Source: Gemmataceae bacterium (GTDB lineage: Bacteria; Planctomycetota; Planctomycetia; Gemmatales; Gemmataceae). Taken from it: 33,433 bases of DNA. A model generated the notes under the pieces. That model made no database searches. It was given only the letters and a program-made list of their open reading frames with translations, and was not told where the DNA came from. Of this stretch, positions 14,995 to 24,024 are shown in pieces; the first letter of the stretch is position 1; every line of letters starts with the position of its first letter. The stretch spans positions 1 to 33,433 of the forward strand of contig JADLBT010000390.1 of assembly GCA_020847555.1 (NCBI GenBank), read 5' to 3'. A program made the position numbers and the translations under genes.

Positions 14995-16206
14995 TTACGC
15001 CGCCCGGGACGGGGCGGGTGCCGGGATCGCCCGGCCGGTGTGGACGGTCCGGTAGACGGCCCACGTCTGGGCCGCGTTGCGGACCCAGGTGAACGGCCGG
15101 GCAGCCTCGACAGCGCCGCGGCGCAGGGCAGCCCACCAGGCGTCGTCCGCCACGACGCGGGCCATCGCGTTCCGCCACCCGTCCATATCCGCCGCCTCGA
15201 CCTTGTGGGCGTTCGGGCCGGCCGTCTCGACCAGGGCCGCGGCCGTCGAGCAGATGACCGCTCCGCCGCACGCGAGCATCTCCACCGGCGGCAGCCCGAA
15301 CCCCTCGTACCGCGACGGGCACAGCAGCGCCCGTGCCCCGTTGTACAGGGCCGGCAGATCCTCTTCCGCCGCGTAGCCGAGGTGGATGACGCCGCGGTGA
15401 CGCGCCTCGCCGTGCCAGTAGGCGAACACCTCCTCGGTGCGCCACCCCCAGCCGCCGACGAGCAGCAGCGGCCACGCCTCGCGTACCGCCGCCGGCAGGG
15501 TGCAGTAGGCGCGCATGAGGGTGAGCAGGTTCTTGCGCGGCTCGATGGTGCCGACGTGCAGCAGGTAGCGATCCGGGAGCCCGAGACGCCGCAGGGTCGC
15601 GGCCACCGCGTCGCGCGGCAGCGGCCGCAGGGTCGGGCGGATGCCGTTGTGGACGCGCGTCACGCGCTCCGGCGGGACGCCGAGGTACTCGATGACCTCG
15701 CGGCGGGTGAAGTCCGAAACGGTGATGAAATGCCGGCACCGGGCGGCGGCGGCCGGGAAGTGGCGGTGGTGGTGGGCGACGCGCTCCGACGGGTGCCACT
15801 CCGGGTGCAGCAGGGCCGACAGGTCGTGGACCGTGATGACCGTCGGCAGGTCCGACGGGAACGGGACGTAGTTCGGCTCGTGGTACAGGTCGATGCGGTG
15901 CCGCCGGACGAAGCGCCGAAAGTTCCAGGCGTTGGCCGACCGGCCGCACCAGCGGAGGGTCTGCCGGGCGGCCGCCTTGAGAGAGCGCAGGGGGGCGAAC
16001 GGCCGGGCGCCGCCGGACGGGCCGGCGGGCGGGCCGCTCGTCAGCCGGCCCCACAGCCCCTTGCAGCGCAGCACCCACGCTGGCGGGAAGTAGAAGACCT
16101 CGTCCGCGCCGGCCTGGCCGGGCAGCTCGTTCATCAGCTCTGCGACGCAGTGGCCGATGCCGGTCCGCTGGCCCGCGACCGTCCACTGGTTGAGAACCAC
16201 GCGCAT
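14995..16206 (-). CDS. Glycosyltransferase family 4-type (GT-B)
   Basis: A 403-residue cytoplasmic or membrane-associated GT-B glycosyltransferase. Visible features are the N-terminal acceptor-side loop GQRTGIGHCVAEL (12-24), HDLSALLHPEWHP in the N-lobe, the interdomain segment TVSDFTRREV (about 162-171), GTIEPRKNL (about 219-227), a donor-phosphate region, and the retaining-GT signature PSRYEGFGLPPVEMLACG with the E-x7-E pair at about 301/309. The length is normal. GAGAGGG-like sequence lies just before the ATG at 16206, while an upstream ATG at 16269 lacks support. It lies 63 bases after manA and belongs to the polysaccharide unit. It probably transfers mannose or a GDP-mannose-derived sugar to the growing glycan; donor identity is inference from neighbours. 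Confidence 0.9.
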   Translation of the reverse strand: MRVVLNQWTVAGQRTGIGHCVAELMNELPGQAGADEVFYFPPAWVLRCKGLWGRLTSGPPAGPSGGARPFAPLRSLKAAARQTLRWCGRSANAWNFRRFVRRHRIDLYHEPNYVPFPSDLPTVITVHDLSALLHPEWHPSERVAHHHRHFPAAAARCRHFITVSDFTRREVIEYLGVPPERVTRVHNGIRPTLRPLPRDAVAATLRRLGLPDRYLLHVGTIEPRKNLLTLMRAYCTLPAAVREAWPLLLVGGWGWRTEEVFAYWHGEARHRGVIHLGYAAEEDLPALYNGARALLCPSRYEGFGLPPVEMLACGGAVICSTAAALVETAGPNAHKVEAADMDGWRNAMARVVADDAWWAALRRGAVEAARPFTWVRNAAQTWAVYRTVHTGRAIPAPAPSRAA

Positions 16207-16269
16207 GACGATCCCTCTCCTGGGTTCCGTCCCAAGATCGGCCGGACGGGGGAGCGAGGATAAGGGCAA

Positions 16270-17253
16270 TCAGGCAGGGAGGGTACAGACCAGGCAGCCA
16301 AGGCTGTCGCCCGGGTGGACGCGGACCGGCCGGCCCTCGGCCGGGAAGATCAGGGTGTGCCCGGGGCGCAGATCTTCCTCGCCCTCCTCGGACTCCAGGC
16401 GGCCGCCTCCAGCGACCACGATCAGCGCCTGCAGCGCTCCGATCCCGCCCACGGCGTGCGGCCCAGCGCCGCCGAGGTAGTCGAGGTGGAAGTAGCGGCA
16501 CCGGACGAGCGGCTGCAGCTTCGCCCGCCCGGCATCGGCCCGCACCGGGTGGACCGGCCCCTGGTCCCAGTGAGTGGCCGCCAGCGACTCCTCAACGTGA
16601 AGCTGTCGGGGCCGCCCATCGGCATCGCGGCGGTCCCAGTCGTATAGCCGGAAGGTGGCATCGCTGGTTTGCTGCACCTCCGCGAGCAGTACCCCGCCGC
16701 CGAGGGCGTGGACCGTCCCGGCCGGCAGGAACACGCAGTCGCCCGGCTTCGGGGCAAACTGGTGCAGGCACTCGCCGACGACGTTCGCGGCCAGCGCCGC
16801 TCGGATGTCCTTCTCCCCGACTCCGGGCAGCAGGCCGGCGTAGATCCGGCTGTCCGGCTGCGCCTCCAGGACGAACCAGGCTTCCGTCTTCGACCCCTCG
16901 CCCGGCCAGAGCCGGCGGACCGCCTCCTCGTCCGGGTGGACCTGGACGGACAGCCAGTCACGCGCGTCGAGGAACTTCACCAGCCACGGGAACGTCTCCG
17001 CCCGCACCGGGCCGAGGAGTGCCTGGCGGTACTGCTCCATCAGGTAGCGCAGCGAGCGCCCGGCGTGCGGTCCGACCGCGACCACGCTGCGGTGCAGGGC
17101 GTGGTCGCTCACCTCCCACGACTCGCCGTACGCGCGGCCGTCGGGCAGCGTCTTGCCCAGCGCCGCGGCGAGCTGGCGCCCGCCCCAAACCATCGGACGC
17201 AGGAACGGGAAGAACCGCAGCGGGCCGGCGAGGCGGTCGGTGTTCTCGGTCAT
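16270..17253 (-). CDS. manA: Mannose-6-phosphate isomerase, class I
   Basis: A 327-residue cupin-type zinc enzyme that interconverts fructose-6-phosphate and mannose-6-phosphate, the first step toward GDP-mannose. The zinc ligands are in place: Q104 and H106 in SVQVHPDE, E124 in SKTEAWF and H182 in GTVHALGGG. The following catalytic-side segment TFRLYDWDR (200-208) matches the family's conserved arginine strand. The protein is of the short bacterial type. It is flanked by the ABC ATPase gene (66-base gap) and the glycosyltransferase gene (63-base gap), both on the same strand, so it most likely feeds the adjacent Gmd and glycosyltransferase. Mannose-1-phosphate guanylyltransferase and phosphomannomutase are not in the window and must be encoded elsewhere. 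Confidence 0.92.
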   Translation of the reverse strand: MTENTDRLAGPLRFFPFLRPMVWGGRQLAAALGKTLPDGRAYGESWEVSDHALHRSVVAVGPHAGRSLRYLMEQYRQALLGPVRAETFPWLVKFLDARDWLSVQVHPDEEAVRRLWPGEGSKTEAWFVLEAQPDSRIYAGLLPGVGEKDIRAALAANVVGECLHQFAPKPGDCVFLPAGTVHALGGGVLLAEVQQTSDATFRLYDWDRRDADGRPRQLHVEESLAATHWDQGPVHPVRADAGRAKLQPLVRCRYFHLDYLGGAGPHAVGGIGALQALIVVAGGGRLESEEGEEDLRPGHTLIFPAEGRPVRVHPGDSLGCLVCTLPA

Positions 17254-17319
17254 GGCGCTTGCCCCATCGCTGGGCGGGGGTGCCTGGGGGAGGGGCGGAC
17301 AACGGGAAGACGACCAGCC

Positions 17320-18114
17320 CTACGCGGCCCGGACCTGGCCGCCAACGGGCAGCTCCGCAGACGGCTGCGGGGCGGTCACCCACTCGGTATACGCCTTGAT
17401 CACCTCGTCCGGCTCGCCGACCATGCGAATGTTGCCGTGGTCCATCCACACCACGCGCTGGCACAGGCTCTGGATCGAACGCAGCTCGTGGCTGACCATG
17501 ACGATCAGCCGGGCCCGCGACATCATCTCGCGCATCCGCTGGCGGGCCTTCTCCTGGAACGCCATGTCGCCGACGCTCAGCACCTCATCGACCAGGAGGA
17601 TTTCCGGATCGATGGCGGTGGCGATCGCGAACGCCAGGCGCACCTTCATGCCGGCCGAGTAGTAGCGCACCGGCATGTCGAGGAAGTGGCCCAGCTCGCT
17701 GAACTCAGCGATCGGCTGCATCTTCGGCCGGATGCTCTGCGGCGTCTCCCCCTGGAGGTAGCCGCGATAGTAGATATTCTCCCACCCGCTCGCCTCCTGT
17801 TCAAACCCCAACGCGAGGTCGAACAGGGAGCTGATGTTGCCCTCGACGGTGATGTTCCCCTCGGTCGGCGAGTAAATCCCGGCCAGCACCTTTAGCAGCG
17901 TACTCTTGCCGGCCCCGTTGTGGCCGATGATGCCGATCCGCTCACCCTCACGGATCTCCAGGTTCAGGTTCTTGAGAGCCTGCACCTCGATCATCCCGGT
18001 CGGCAGGCGCTCGCGCCGGACCAGACGCCGCACGACGAACTCCTTGAACGTGATCCGGGCGTGCGGCCGAACCTGAAACGTCAGACTCAGGTTGTCCAGA
18101 ACGATTCGTGCCAT
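17320..18114 (-). CDS. ABC transporter ATPase for polysaccharide export (Wzt/TagH/KpsT type)
   Basis: A 264-residue nucleotide-binding subunit located at the inner membrane, powering glycan export with the permease encoded just upstream. It has Walker A GHNGAGKST (64-72), the export-subfamily signature YYSAGM (151-156) in place of LSGGQ, Walker B ILLVDE (172-177) followed by LSVGD, and the switch H209. The N-terminal extension before Walker A (IVLDNLSLTFQV, then FKEFVVRRL) is characteristic of O-antigen/teichoic-acid exporters. The long C-terminal carbohydrate-binding domain of Wzt proteins is absent, so chain-length sensing by that domain is not expected. The gene starts 105 bases after the permease stop, as in a normal two-gene exporter. 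Confidence 0.92.
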   Translation of the reverse strand: MARIVLDNLSLTFQVRPHARITFKEFVVRRLVRRERLPTGMIEVQALKNLNLEIREGERIGIIGHNGAGKSTLLKVLAGIYSPTEGNITVEGNISSLFDLALGFEQEASGWENIYYRGYLQGETPQSIRPKMQPIAEFSELGHFLDMPVRYYSAGMKVRLAFAIATAIDPEILLVDEVLSVGDMAFQEKARQRMREMMSRARLIVMVSHELRSIQSLCQRVVWMDHGNIRMVGEPDEVIKAYTEWVTAPQPSAELPVGGQVRAA

Positions 18115-18219
18115 CCCAGGCTTCCCTTTACCTTCCGTGGAGTCACCGCGCCGGTCCGTAACCCGCCGGTTCTACCTGCCGCAAGCGGCAAGAAGAAACA
18201 ACAGGGCGATATTCGGTAA

Positions 18220-19008
18220 TTAGAGGTAGAAGACGAGCCGCTTCTGACAGCGGTGGAGCGAGTACATGGCGCAGCTCGTCACCACGACCAGCGTGCCGAG
18301 CGCGAACAGGAGTGTGTGGGTCGGGACCAGTTTTCCCTCGACGACCGGCTTGCGGATTAGTTCGAGCATCGCCGCGAACGGGTTGTAGTCGGCCAGCCAG
18401 GATAGCCCCTTGCGCTGGAGGAGGCTCTGCGGGTAGATGACCGGAGTCATGTACAGCATGATCTGGAACCCGACCTCGCACAGGTGCTGGGTGTCCTGGA
18501 AATAAACATTCGCGATGCCCGCCAGGGTCGTCAGCGCCCACGTGAACAGAAACAGGATTAGCACGCTGGGAACCAGAAACCAGAGTGTGGCCAGGTTGCC
18601 GAACCCCTTCAGTACCCAGACCATCCCGACCACCACGAGCAGGGCCATGAAGAAGTGGATCATCCCGCCGAGGGCCGTGCGTAACGGGTAGATGGCGAGC
18701 GGCGCCGGGTACTGGCGGATGTACGGTTCGCCCTGGAAAAAGCACGCGCATCCCGACGTCGTGGCCGTCATCAGCAGGTTCCAGGTCGCGAGTCCGGCCA
18801 GCAGGTAGGGCGCATAACCCTCCACGCCGTCCTCGGGCATCATGATGTGCTGGAACACGATGCAGAGGATGACCGTCATCGCGATCGGGTGCAGCAGCGA
18901 CCAGCCCATGCCCAGGACCGAGCGGCGATAGCGGGTGCGCAGATCCATCTTGACCAGGCTAAGCCAGAAAAACCGGCACTTCCAGATCGCTCCGAAGTAA
19001 CCGCTCAT
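18220..19008 (-). CDS. ABC-2 type permease for polysaccharide export (Wzm/TagG type)
   Basis: A 262-residue inner-membrane permease. The entry motif DLRTRYRRSVLGMGWSLLHP (22-41) precedes the first span and is typical of ABC-2 polysaccharide/teichoic-acid exporters. About six hydrophobic segments follow (about 42-58, 66-82, 115-133, 143-167, 180-193, 232-250), with the conserved VYFQDTQHLCEVGFQI segment and TPVIYP (188-193). I place the start at ATG 19008 because GAGGAG precedes it at good spacing; an ATG 22 codons upstream adds only a basic leader. The gene forms an exporter with the ATPase at 17320-18114. The 214 bases between gmd and this start hold no gene and no promoter I can support. 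Confidence 0.9.
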   Translation of the reverse strand: MSGYFGAIWKCRFFWLSLVKMDLRTRYRRSVLGMGWSLLHPIAMTVILCIVFQHIMMPEDGVEGYAPYLLAGLATWNLLMTATTSGCACFFQGEPYIRQYPAPLAIYPLRTALGGMIHFFMALLVVVGMVWVLKGFGNLATLWFLVPSVLILFLFTWALTTLAGIANVYFQDTQHLCEVGFQIMLYMTPVIYPQSLLQRKGLSWLADYNPFAAMLELIRKPVVEGKLVPTHTLLFALGTLVVVTSCAMYSLHRCQKRLVFYL

Positions 19009-19222
19009 GCGCGCTCCTCTTCTCCGCGTTCCGAACGTCGCTCCGTGACGGCGTGCAAGGGCAGACTCTTTCAAAGGCCACGGGTGTCTCGACTGACTTC
19101 GGAACTTTGCGCCCCTTGCTGTTTGGGCAACTTTCCCGGTTGTCGAAACCGCCGTGGATCGTGCTCGTCACAATCCCTATCTCCGCAACCGTTTCCCGGG
19201 CCGCCGAACGCCGTTGCCCCAA

Positions 19223-20227
19223 TCAGGCGGCCCGATCCCGCGTCGCCGCGACCGGGCGCGTCACGCCCTCGCGCCGCAGCGCGGCGAGGTCGGCATCGAC
19301 CATCATGCGCACCAGATCGGGGAAGCTGACTTCCGGCTCCCAGCCGAGTTGCCGCTTTGCCTTCGACGGATCCGCGAGGAGCAGATCGACCTCGGCCGGA
19401 CGGTAGAACTGGGGGTCGATGACGACGTGGTCGCGCCAGTCGAGGCCGGCGCGGCCGAACGCGATCTCGATGAACTCCTGGACCGAGTGCGTCTCTCCGG
19501 TCCCGATGACGTAGTCCTCGGCCCGGTCCTGCTGGAGCATCAGCCACATGGCCCGGACGTAGTCGCCCGCATACCCCCAGTCGCGCTTCGCGTCCAGGTT
19601 CCCCAGCCGCAGTTCCTTCGCCAGCCCGAGCTTGACCTTCGCGACGCCGTGGGTGATCTTGCGGGTGACGAACTCCAGCCCGCGCCGCGGTCCCTCGTGG
19701 TTGAACAGGATGCCCGAGCAGGCGAACAGATCGTAGCTCTCGCGGTAGTTCACCGTGATGTAGTGGCCGTACACTTTGGCCACGCCATACGGGCTGCGCG
19801 GGTAGAACGGCGTCAGCTCGCTCTGCGGCGTCTCGCGCACCTTGCCGAACATCTCGCTGCTGGACGCCTGGTAGAACCGGGCGGCCGGGCAGACCTCGCG
19901 GATCGCGTCGAGCATGCGCGTCACGCCGACGGCAGTGAACTCGGCCGTCAGGACCGGCTGGTCCCAGCTGGTCGGGACGAACGACTGGGCCGCCAGGTTG
20001 TAGATCTCGTCGGGGCGCACCTGCCGCAGGAGGCGGGCAATGGACGTCTGGTCGAGCAGGTCGCCCTGGAGCAGCTCGACCCGGTCACGCAGATGCTCGA
20101 TGCGCTGGAAGTTCTCGGTACTGGCGCGGCGCACCATCCCGCACACGCGGTAGCCTTTCGCCAGCAGCAACTCGGCCAGGTGCGATCCGTCCTGGCCAGT
20201 GACTCCCGTGATAAGGGCTGTCGGCAT
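19223..20227 (-). CDS. gmd: GDP-mannose 4,6-dehydratase
   Basis: A 334-residue extended SDR enzyme that converts GDP-mannose to GDP-4-keto-6-deoxymannose, the branch point to GDP-fucose, GDP-rhamnose, GDP-perosamine and similar sugars. It has the NADP-binding [11 protein letters not shown] (7-17), NLAAQSFV (77-84), the active-site stretch ASSSEMFG (121-128), YGVAK with Y147/K151, and NHEGPRRG, all characteristic of Gmd rather than of dTDP-glucose dehydratase. The ATG at 20227 begins the Rossmann fold directly and has GAGAGGA upstream; the frame extends 67 codons further upstream without coding character. It is the first gene of the inferred polysaccharide unit. No epimerase/reductase or aminotransferase for the next step is adjacent, so the final sugar is unknown. 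Confidence 0.94.
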   Translation of the reverse strand: MPTALITGVTGQDGSHLAELLLAKGYRVCGMVRRASTENFQRIEHLRDRVELLQGDLLDQTSIARLLRQVRPDEIYNLAAQSFVPTSWDQPVLTAEFTAVGVTRMLDAIREVCPAARFYQASSSEMFGKVRETPQSELTPFYPRSPYGVAKVYGHYITVNYRESYDLFACSGILFNHEGPRRGLEFVTRKITHGVAKVKLGLAKELRLGNLDAKRDWGYAGDYVRAMWLMLQQDRAEDYVIGTGETHSVQEFIEIAFGRAGLDWRDHVVIDPQFYRPAEVDLLLADPSKAKRQLGWEPEVSFPDLVRMMVDADLAALRREGVTRPVAATRDRAA

Positions 20228-20467
20228 CGTCTGTCCTCTCGCGCTGGGGTCAGCGGACTGTGGGTGATCTCGCAGGGTACACGGCTCGCGGCGCCACTGG
20301 CCTCCATGCCGGGCGGGAGGGAGCGGGTGGGCGGTGGTCAGGGCAGCCGGGGCGAGTCCGAGGTGTGGGTCAAGGAGGTCACTGCCGTGCAGGAGCAGGA
20401 TATAGCAGATGGTTCCCCGACTGGTCAAGGTCAGGGACCGTACCCTGCCCCCTCCGGTGTCCCTGCC

Positions 20468-23400
20468 CTAAAACGGGTGCTGGATGCCGATCCAGATCTG
20501 CCACGGGGTGCTGGCGTTGACGGTCTTCGCCACGTCGAGGCGCAGCATCGTCCGCTCGATCAGCCCGAACCAGGCGACATCCACCCGCAGCCCGACCCCG
20601 AGTGCGTGGGCCACCGACCCGAGCGAGCGGCCGCTCACGAACATGTCGCCCGCGTCGTAGAACAGCGCCGTGTAGACGTTGCGCACCCCGGCCACGTGGT
20701 CGCACACGTCCCACTCGAGCCCGGTGAGGAGCGGGATACGCCATTCGGCGCTGGCGATCCACGCCATGCTCCCCTGCCGCTCGCGCAGATCGAACCCGCG
20801 GAACTGGTCGCCGCCGCCGAGGGTGAAGAACTGCCCACGCCCCGGAACGGCTGCGGCTCCGTAGAGGCGGAACGCGAACCGCGTACTGCCCACCCACCCT
20901 AGCCCCGGCAGATCCCGCACGAACCCCAGCCACCCGGGCCATCCCTTGACGGTCGCCACCTGCCCGAACGCCTGGTGCGACCCCTCCCGGATCCCGAACA
21001 CCGGGAACCCCGCCTGGTAGGTCACGTCGAGCGCGACGCCTCCCTCCGGATCCCAGTAGGGCGTCAGGTAATACTGGTGGTAGTGGAACCCGGCCAGAGC
21101 CTGCCGGTCGAATCGCTCCGCCCCGGGCGTCGGCGTTTCCGGGAACGGCAGACATCGGTCCTGCACCGTCCCGAACACCTCCGCGTATTTGAACGGCGGC
21201 AGGTACAGGCTGCTGCCGTAGGTGAAAATGTATCGGCCGAACAGGACCGCCCGGCTGCACGGCTGATACCCGGGGCTGAGGGTCGTCAGGCTGTGCTCGA
21301 CGTTGTACCCGACCTGCGTTCGCGGGAACGGCCAGTGGTCGCGCAGGCCGTCCACCCCGGCCACGATGTTCCGGTCGTCGGTCCGGTAGGCGAGGTACGC
21401 CCCGGTCGTGAACTCCTGGGTCCGGTACAGCGCCGCGCGCACCCCGGCCATGGTCGAGCGCATGTACCACGGGTCGTGGTACGCCGCCCCGTACAGCCAC
21501 GGGCCGACGATCACGTTCCAGCGGTCGTAGGCGTTCGTCAGATCGGTCTCTTCCAGCGACGTGTAGAGCGGAGTGAAGCGGAGGCGTGCGGCCGGCCGCC
21601 AGGAGTTGTTGGTCGGGTTCCGGTCGAGCAGCACCTGATCCGGGTCGATGGTGAGCTGGCGCGGCCGGTGCGGCACCACCACCTCGACCCGGACCGTTCC
21701 GTCAGTACACGTCTCCACTCGGACCGCCCCGTCGTCGATCTGCACCCCCGGCCCGCCGGCCGCGATCGGCACGCGCAGCTGGTATGCCGGCCCCTTCTCG
21801 TAACGGATCCCCAGGACGGTCGGCTCCCGGCACTCGCTCTTCTGGCGCAGCACCGCCGTCACCTTCCACGGCCGATCCCCCGGTCCGCTGGCGTGCGGCT
21901 TCGAGAGCAGCGCGAGGCGTGGGCGGCTGATACGCCGCGCCCATCCGTCCCCGTCGGACCACTGTTCAAGGCGAACGTCCTCCAGGCACCAATCGACCAT
22001 GCCGGGCCGGTACAGCCAGTCGCGGAAGAACTCCTCCCAGGAGTGGCCGGTGTACGCCTCCAGCTCGCGCTGGAAGTCGGCGACGCGCAGGATGCGGAAG
22101 GCATACTTGCAGTAGACGCGGCGCATGAAGTCGAGCATGGCGTCGGCCCCGAGGCGCGCCTCGATCATGCCGACGATGCGGCTGCCCCGGTCGTAGGCCA
22201 TGCTGTTCAGGTTCCCGAGGTGGAGGAACGCCGGCATCTCCTGGACGGTGGCCGTCGCCTCTCCCCGGCCCATCGTTCCGAGCATGCCGTAATGCCGGTA
22301 GTCCTCCCGGCGGATGTTCGGCAGCCAGCCCAGGGCCGTCGGCCAACGGAGCAGGGTGTTGTTCTTGCCGAACCGCGAATCGATCAGCCGGTGGCTGAAG
22401 TACGTCGCCAGCCCCTCGTCCATCCACGTCTCGGCGTAGCCGTTGGTGCCGACGACGTTGTACCACCACTGATGGCACAGTTCGTGGGAGACGAGGTAGG
22501 TGACGTAGTCGCGTGCCAGGTGGGGCATGGCGAACATGCGCTGGTCGATCATGACGACGCCGCCGCACTCGTTGCCGTTCCACCCGAAGTACGACTCGAC
22601 GACGGTGAACTCGGGGTAGGGGAACGGGCCGAACCAGCTCGAGTAAACCGGGAGTGCTTCGCAGACGGCGTCGAGGATGACGCGGGCGTAGAAGGCGTGT
22701 TCCGGGAAGGCGAGGCAGCGCACGTGGACGCCCCCGGCGTGGCCCCGAAGCTCCTGAAAGCGGGCGCTGCAGAACAGCGCGAAGTCGCGCGCGCAGACCG
22801 GGCCGATGGTGACGCGGCGGCGGCCGTCGCCCAGGTCCGTCTCGGCCGCCACCGAGCCGGTCGAGCCGAGTTTCTGGTCGGCGGGGAGAGTGACGCGGGC
22901 GGTGTAGACGCCGGCCTCGTTGAAGAACGGCTGGTGCCAGGGGATGAACGGCGGCGGCTGCCAGCCGGTGTCGTCGTAGTAGGCGGTAACCGGCAGCCAC
23001 TGGGCCAGGAAGGTGACGCCGCCCCACTGCCCCCACCGCCCCTGCTTCTGCGGCAGGCGGAGAGTAAACGCCAGGTCGAGGGTAACACTCTCACCGGGTC
23101 CGACGGGGCCGGGAAGGTAGACCTCCAGGACGGTGAGGTTGTCCTCGCGCCACGCGAACGGAAGCGCGGTGCCGGTCGCGGTCGGCGCTGCGGGGCACAG
23201 GGTAACGGCCTGAACTTCGCACGCCGGCCCGCCAAAGTCGAGAGCCTGGCTCGGGGCGAGGCGGAGGAGTTCGAGCATCTTCGCGAGGAGGCCGACGTCC
23301 TTGTCGGGGACCGCGTAATGGGAGGCGACGTTGAAGACAACGTGGGCCGTGGGGGTGCGACTCGGGTTGGTCCAGGTGACCCGCTCGCGCACCACCACGC

Positions 23401-23626
23401 GCTGTTCGTCCACACGCAGATCGACGTCCAGGTCGTACCGGGGCAGGTAGGCGGGGATCTCCACCGCCGCCGCCGTTCCCCCGCGGGCGAGCCAGGCCAG
23501 CAGGAGCGCCGCCAGGAAGACAGCGCGCACCGGCCAACGGCTGAGCCCGCGGCGCGGTGTTTCCTCGGCCTGCTCGGTGCCGTCGGTCATGAATGCCTCG
23601 CGCGACATGGTCCGGGGACGGGCCAT
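20468..23626 (-). CDS. M1-type metallopeptidase fused to an Omp85-like outer-membrane beta-barrel
   Basis: A 1052-residue exported protein. Residues 31-54 form a signal sequence. Residues about 60-545 are a gluzincin/M1 aminopeptidase-like unit with HELCH (381-385), the third zinc ligand E404 after 18 residues (DEGLATYF) and Y478 in the usual tyrosine region. The exopeptidase GxMEN motif is replaced by NGNEC (350-354), keeping the glutamate but not the usual context. Residues about 565-680 form a beta linker. Residues about 685-1052 read as barrel strands, with the Omp85-like loop-6 motif LGGGDQFRGF (936-945) and a C-terminal phenylalanine as in outer-membrane barrels. The peptidase would then be tethered to the outer membrane, facing the periplasm by analogy with POTRA domains. 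ATG 23626 has no Shine-Dalgarno; ATG 23590 has GCGAGG upstream and is an equally good start. Confidence 0.88.
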   Translation of the reverse strand: MARPRTMSREAFMTDGTEQAEETPRRGLSRWPVRAVFLAALLLAWLARGGTAAAVEIPAYLPRYDLDVDLRVDEQRVVVRERVTWTNPSRTPTAHVVFNVASHYAVPDKDVGLLAKMLELLRLAPSQALDFGGPACEVQAVTLCPAAPTATGTALPFAWREDNLTVLEVYLPGPVGPGESVTLDLAFTLRLPQKQGRWGQWGGVTFLAQWLPVTAYYDDTGWQPPPFIPWHQPFFNEAGVYTARVTLPADQKLGSTGSVAAETDLGDGRRRVTIGPVCARDFALFCSARFQELRGHAGGVHVRCLAFPEHAFYARVILDAVCEALPVYSSWFGPFPYPEFTVVESYFGWNGNECGGVVMIDQRMFAMPHLARDYVTYLVSHELCHQWWYNVVGTNGYAETWMDEGLATYFSHRLIDSRFGKNNTLLRWPTALGWLPNIRREDYRHYGMLGTMGRGEATATVQEMPAFLHLGNLNSMAYDRGSRIVGMIEARLGADAMLDFMRRVYCKYAFRILRVADFQRELEAYTGHSWEEFFRDWLYRPGMVDWCLEDVRLEQWSDGDGWARRISRPRLALLSKPHASGPGDRPWKVTAVLRQKSECREPTVLGIRYEKGPAYQLRVPIAAGGPGVQIDDGAVRVETCTDGTVRVEVVVPHRPRQLTIDPDQVLLDRNPTNNSWRPAARLRFTPLYTSLEETDLTNAYDRWNVIVGPWLYGAAYHDPWYMRSTMAGVRAALYRTQEFTTGAYLAYRTDDRNIVAGVDGLRDHWPFPRTQVGYNVEHSLTTLSPGYQPCSRAVLFGRYIFTYGSSLYLPPFKYAEVFGTVQDRCLPFPETPTPGAERFDRQALAGFHYHQYYLTPYWDPEGGVALDVTYQAGFPVFGIREGSHQAFGQVATVKGWPGWLGFVRDLPGLGWVGSTRFAFRLYGAAAVPGRGQFFTLGGGDQFRGFDLRERQGSMAWIASAEWRIPLLTGLEWDVCDHVAGVRNVYTALFYDAGDMFVSGRSLGSVAHALGVGLRVDVAWFGLIERTMLRLDVAKTVNASTPWQIWIGIQHPF

Positions 23627-23683
23627 ACTGCTTGTATCGGACAGACGTCCAGGCCAGCATCAGGGGTTGGAGGCAGCACTCGG

Positions 23684-23705
23684 CCCACGAGACGCCACCC
23701 GTGGG
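23684..23705. repeat. Half copy of the AAAGCCCACGGG palindrome family
   Basis: CCCACGAGACGCCACCCGTG is followed by GG. It matches the right half of the copies at 27498-27570 and 31342-31410 with one substitution and lacks the final CTT. Arms CCCACG and CGTGGG still pair. It is close to the start of the peptidase-barrel gene and upstream of the promoter-like motif. Confidence 0.6.
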
Positions 23706-23750
23706 TTTTTGGCTCCGGACCGCTAACCTGGAGAAAATCGAAAGAATTAC

Positions 23751-23778
23751 TTGACAACGGCAAAACAGGGCATACCAT
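23751..23778 (+). promoter_or_regulatory. Sigma-70-like promoter candidate
   Basis: A perfect -35 TTGACA (23751-23756) is followed after 16 bases by TACCAT (23773-23778, four of six matches to TATAAT), within a locally AT-rich island. It would read toward the gene at 24025 with a leader of about 240 bases. The -10 match is only fair. Confidence 0.45.
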
Positions 23779-24024
23779 ATTGACCCATAGTACTGCGGGG
23801 ACGAAGCAGGATGGTTAACCCCCGCCGAAGGGAGTCGCCACGCAAGATGCAAAGAAGCTCTTGCTTACTTGCCCGCAGGACGTCCGGCGGTATTGCCTGG
23901 CGCTGCACTTGCCTGCAAGCCTCATCTTCGCGCCCAGCCCGCCTTGCAGAGGCTTCCCCGTTCCTCATCCCCGCGACCCCAGTTCGGGGTTCGGAGGGTG
24001 ACGGTTGGTTACGAAAGGAACCCC

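Larger units (their letters stand above)
23627..24024. other. Divergent intergenic region, 398 bases
   Basis: No gene is supported here. It separates the minus-strand peptidase-barrel gene from the plus-strand secreted protein. It holds a degenerate palindrome (23684-23705) and an AT-richer island (about 23725-23795) with a promoter-like motif. Short open frames inside have no coding character. Confidence 0.6.

Noticed and set aside
20975..23818. A 947-codon plus-strand open frame opposite the peptidase-barrel gene
   Set aside because: Same reason: it mirrors the codon bias of the real gene, has no domain, and runs beyond the real gene only into non-coding sequence.
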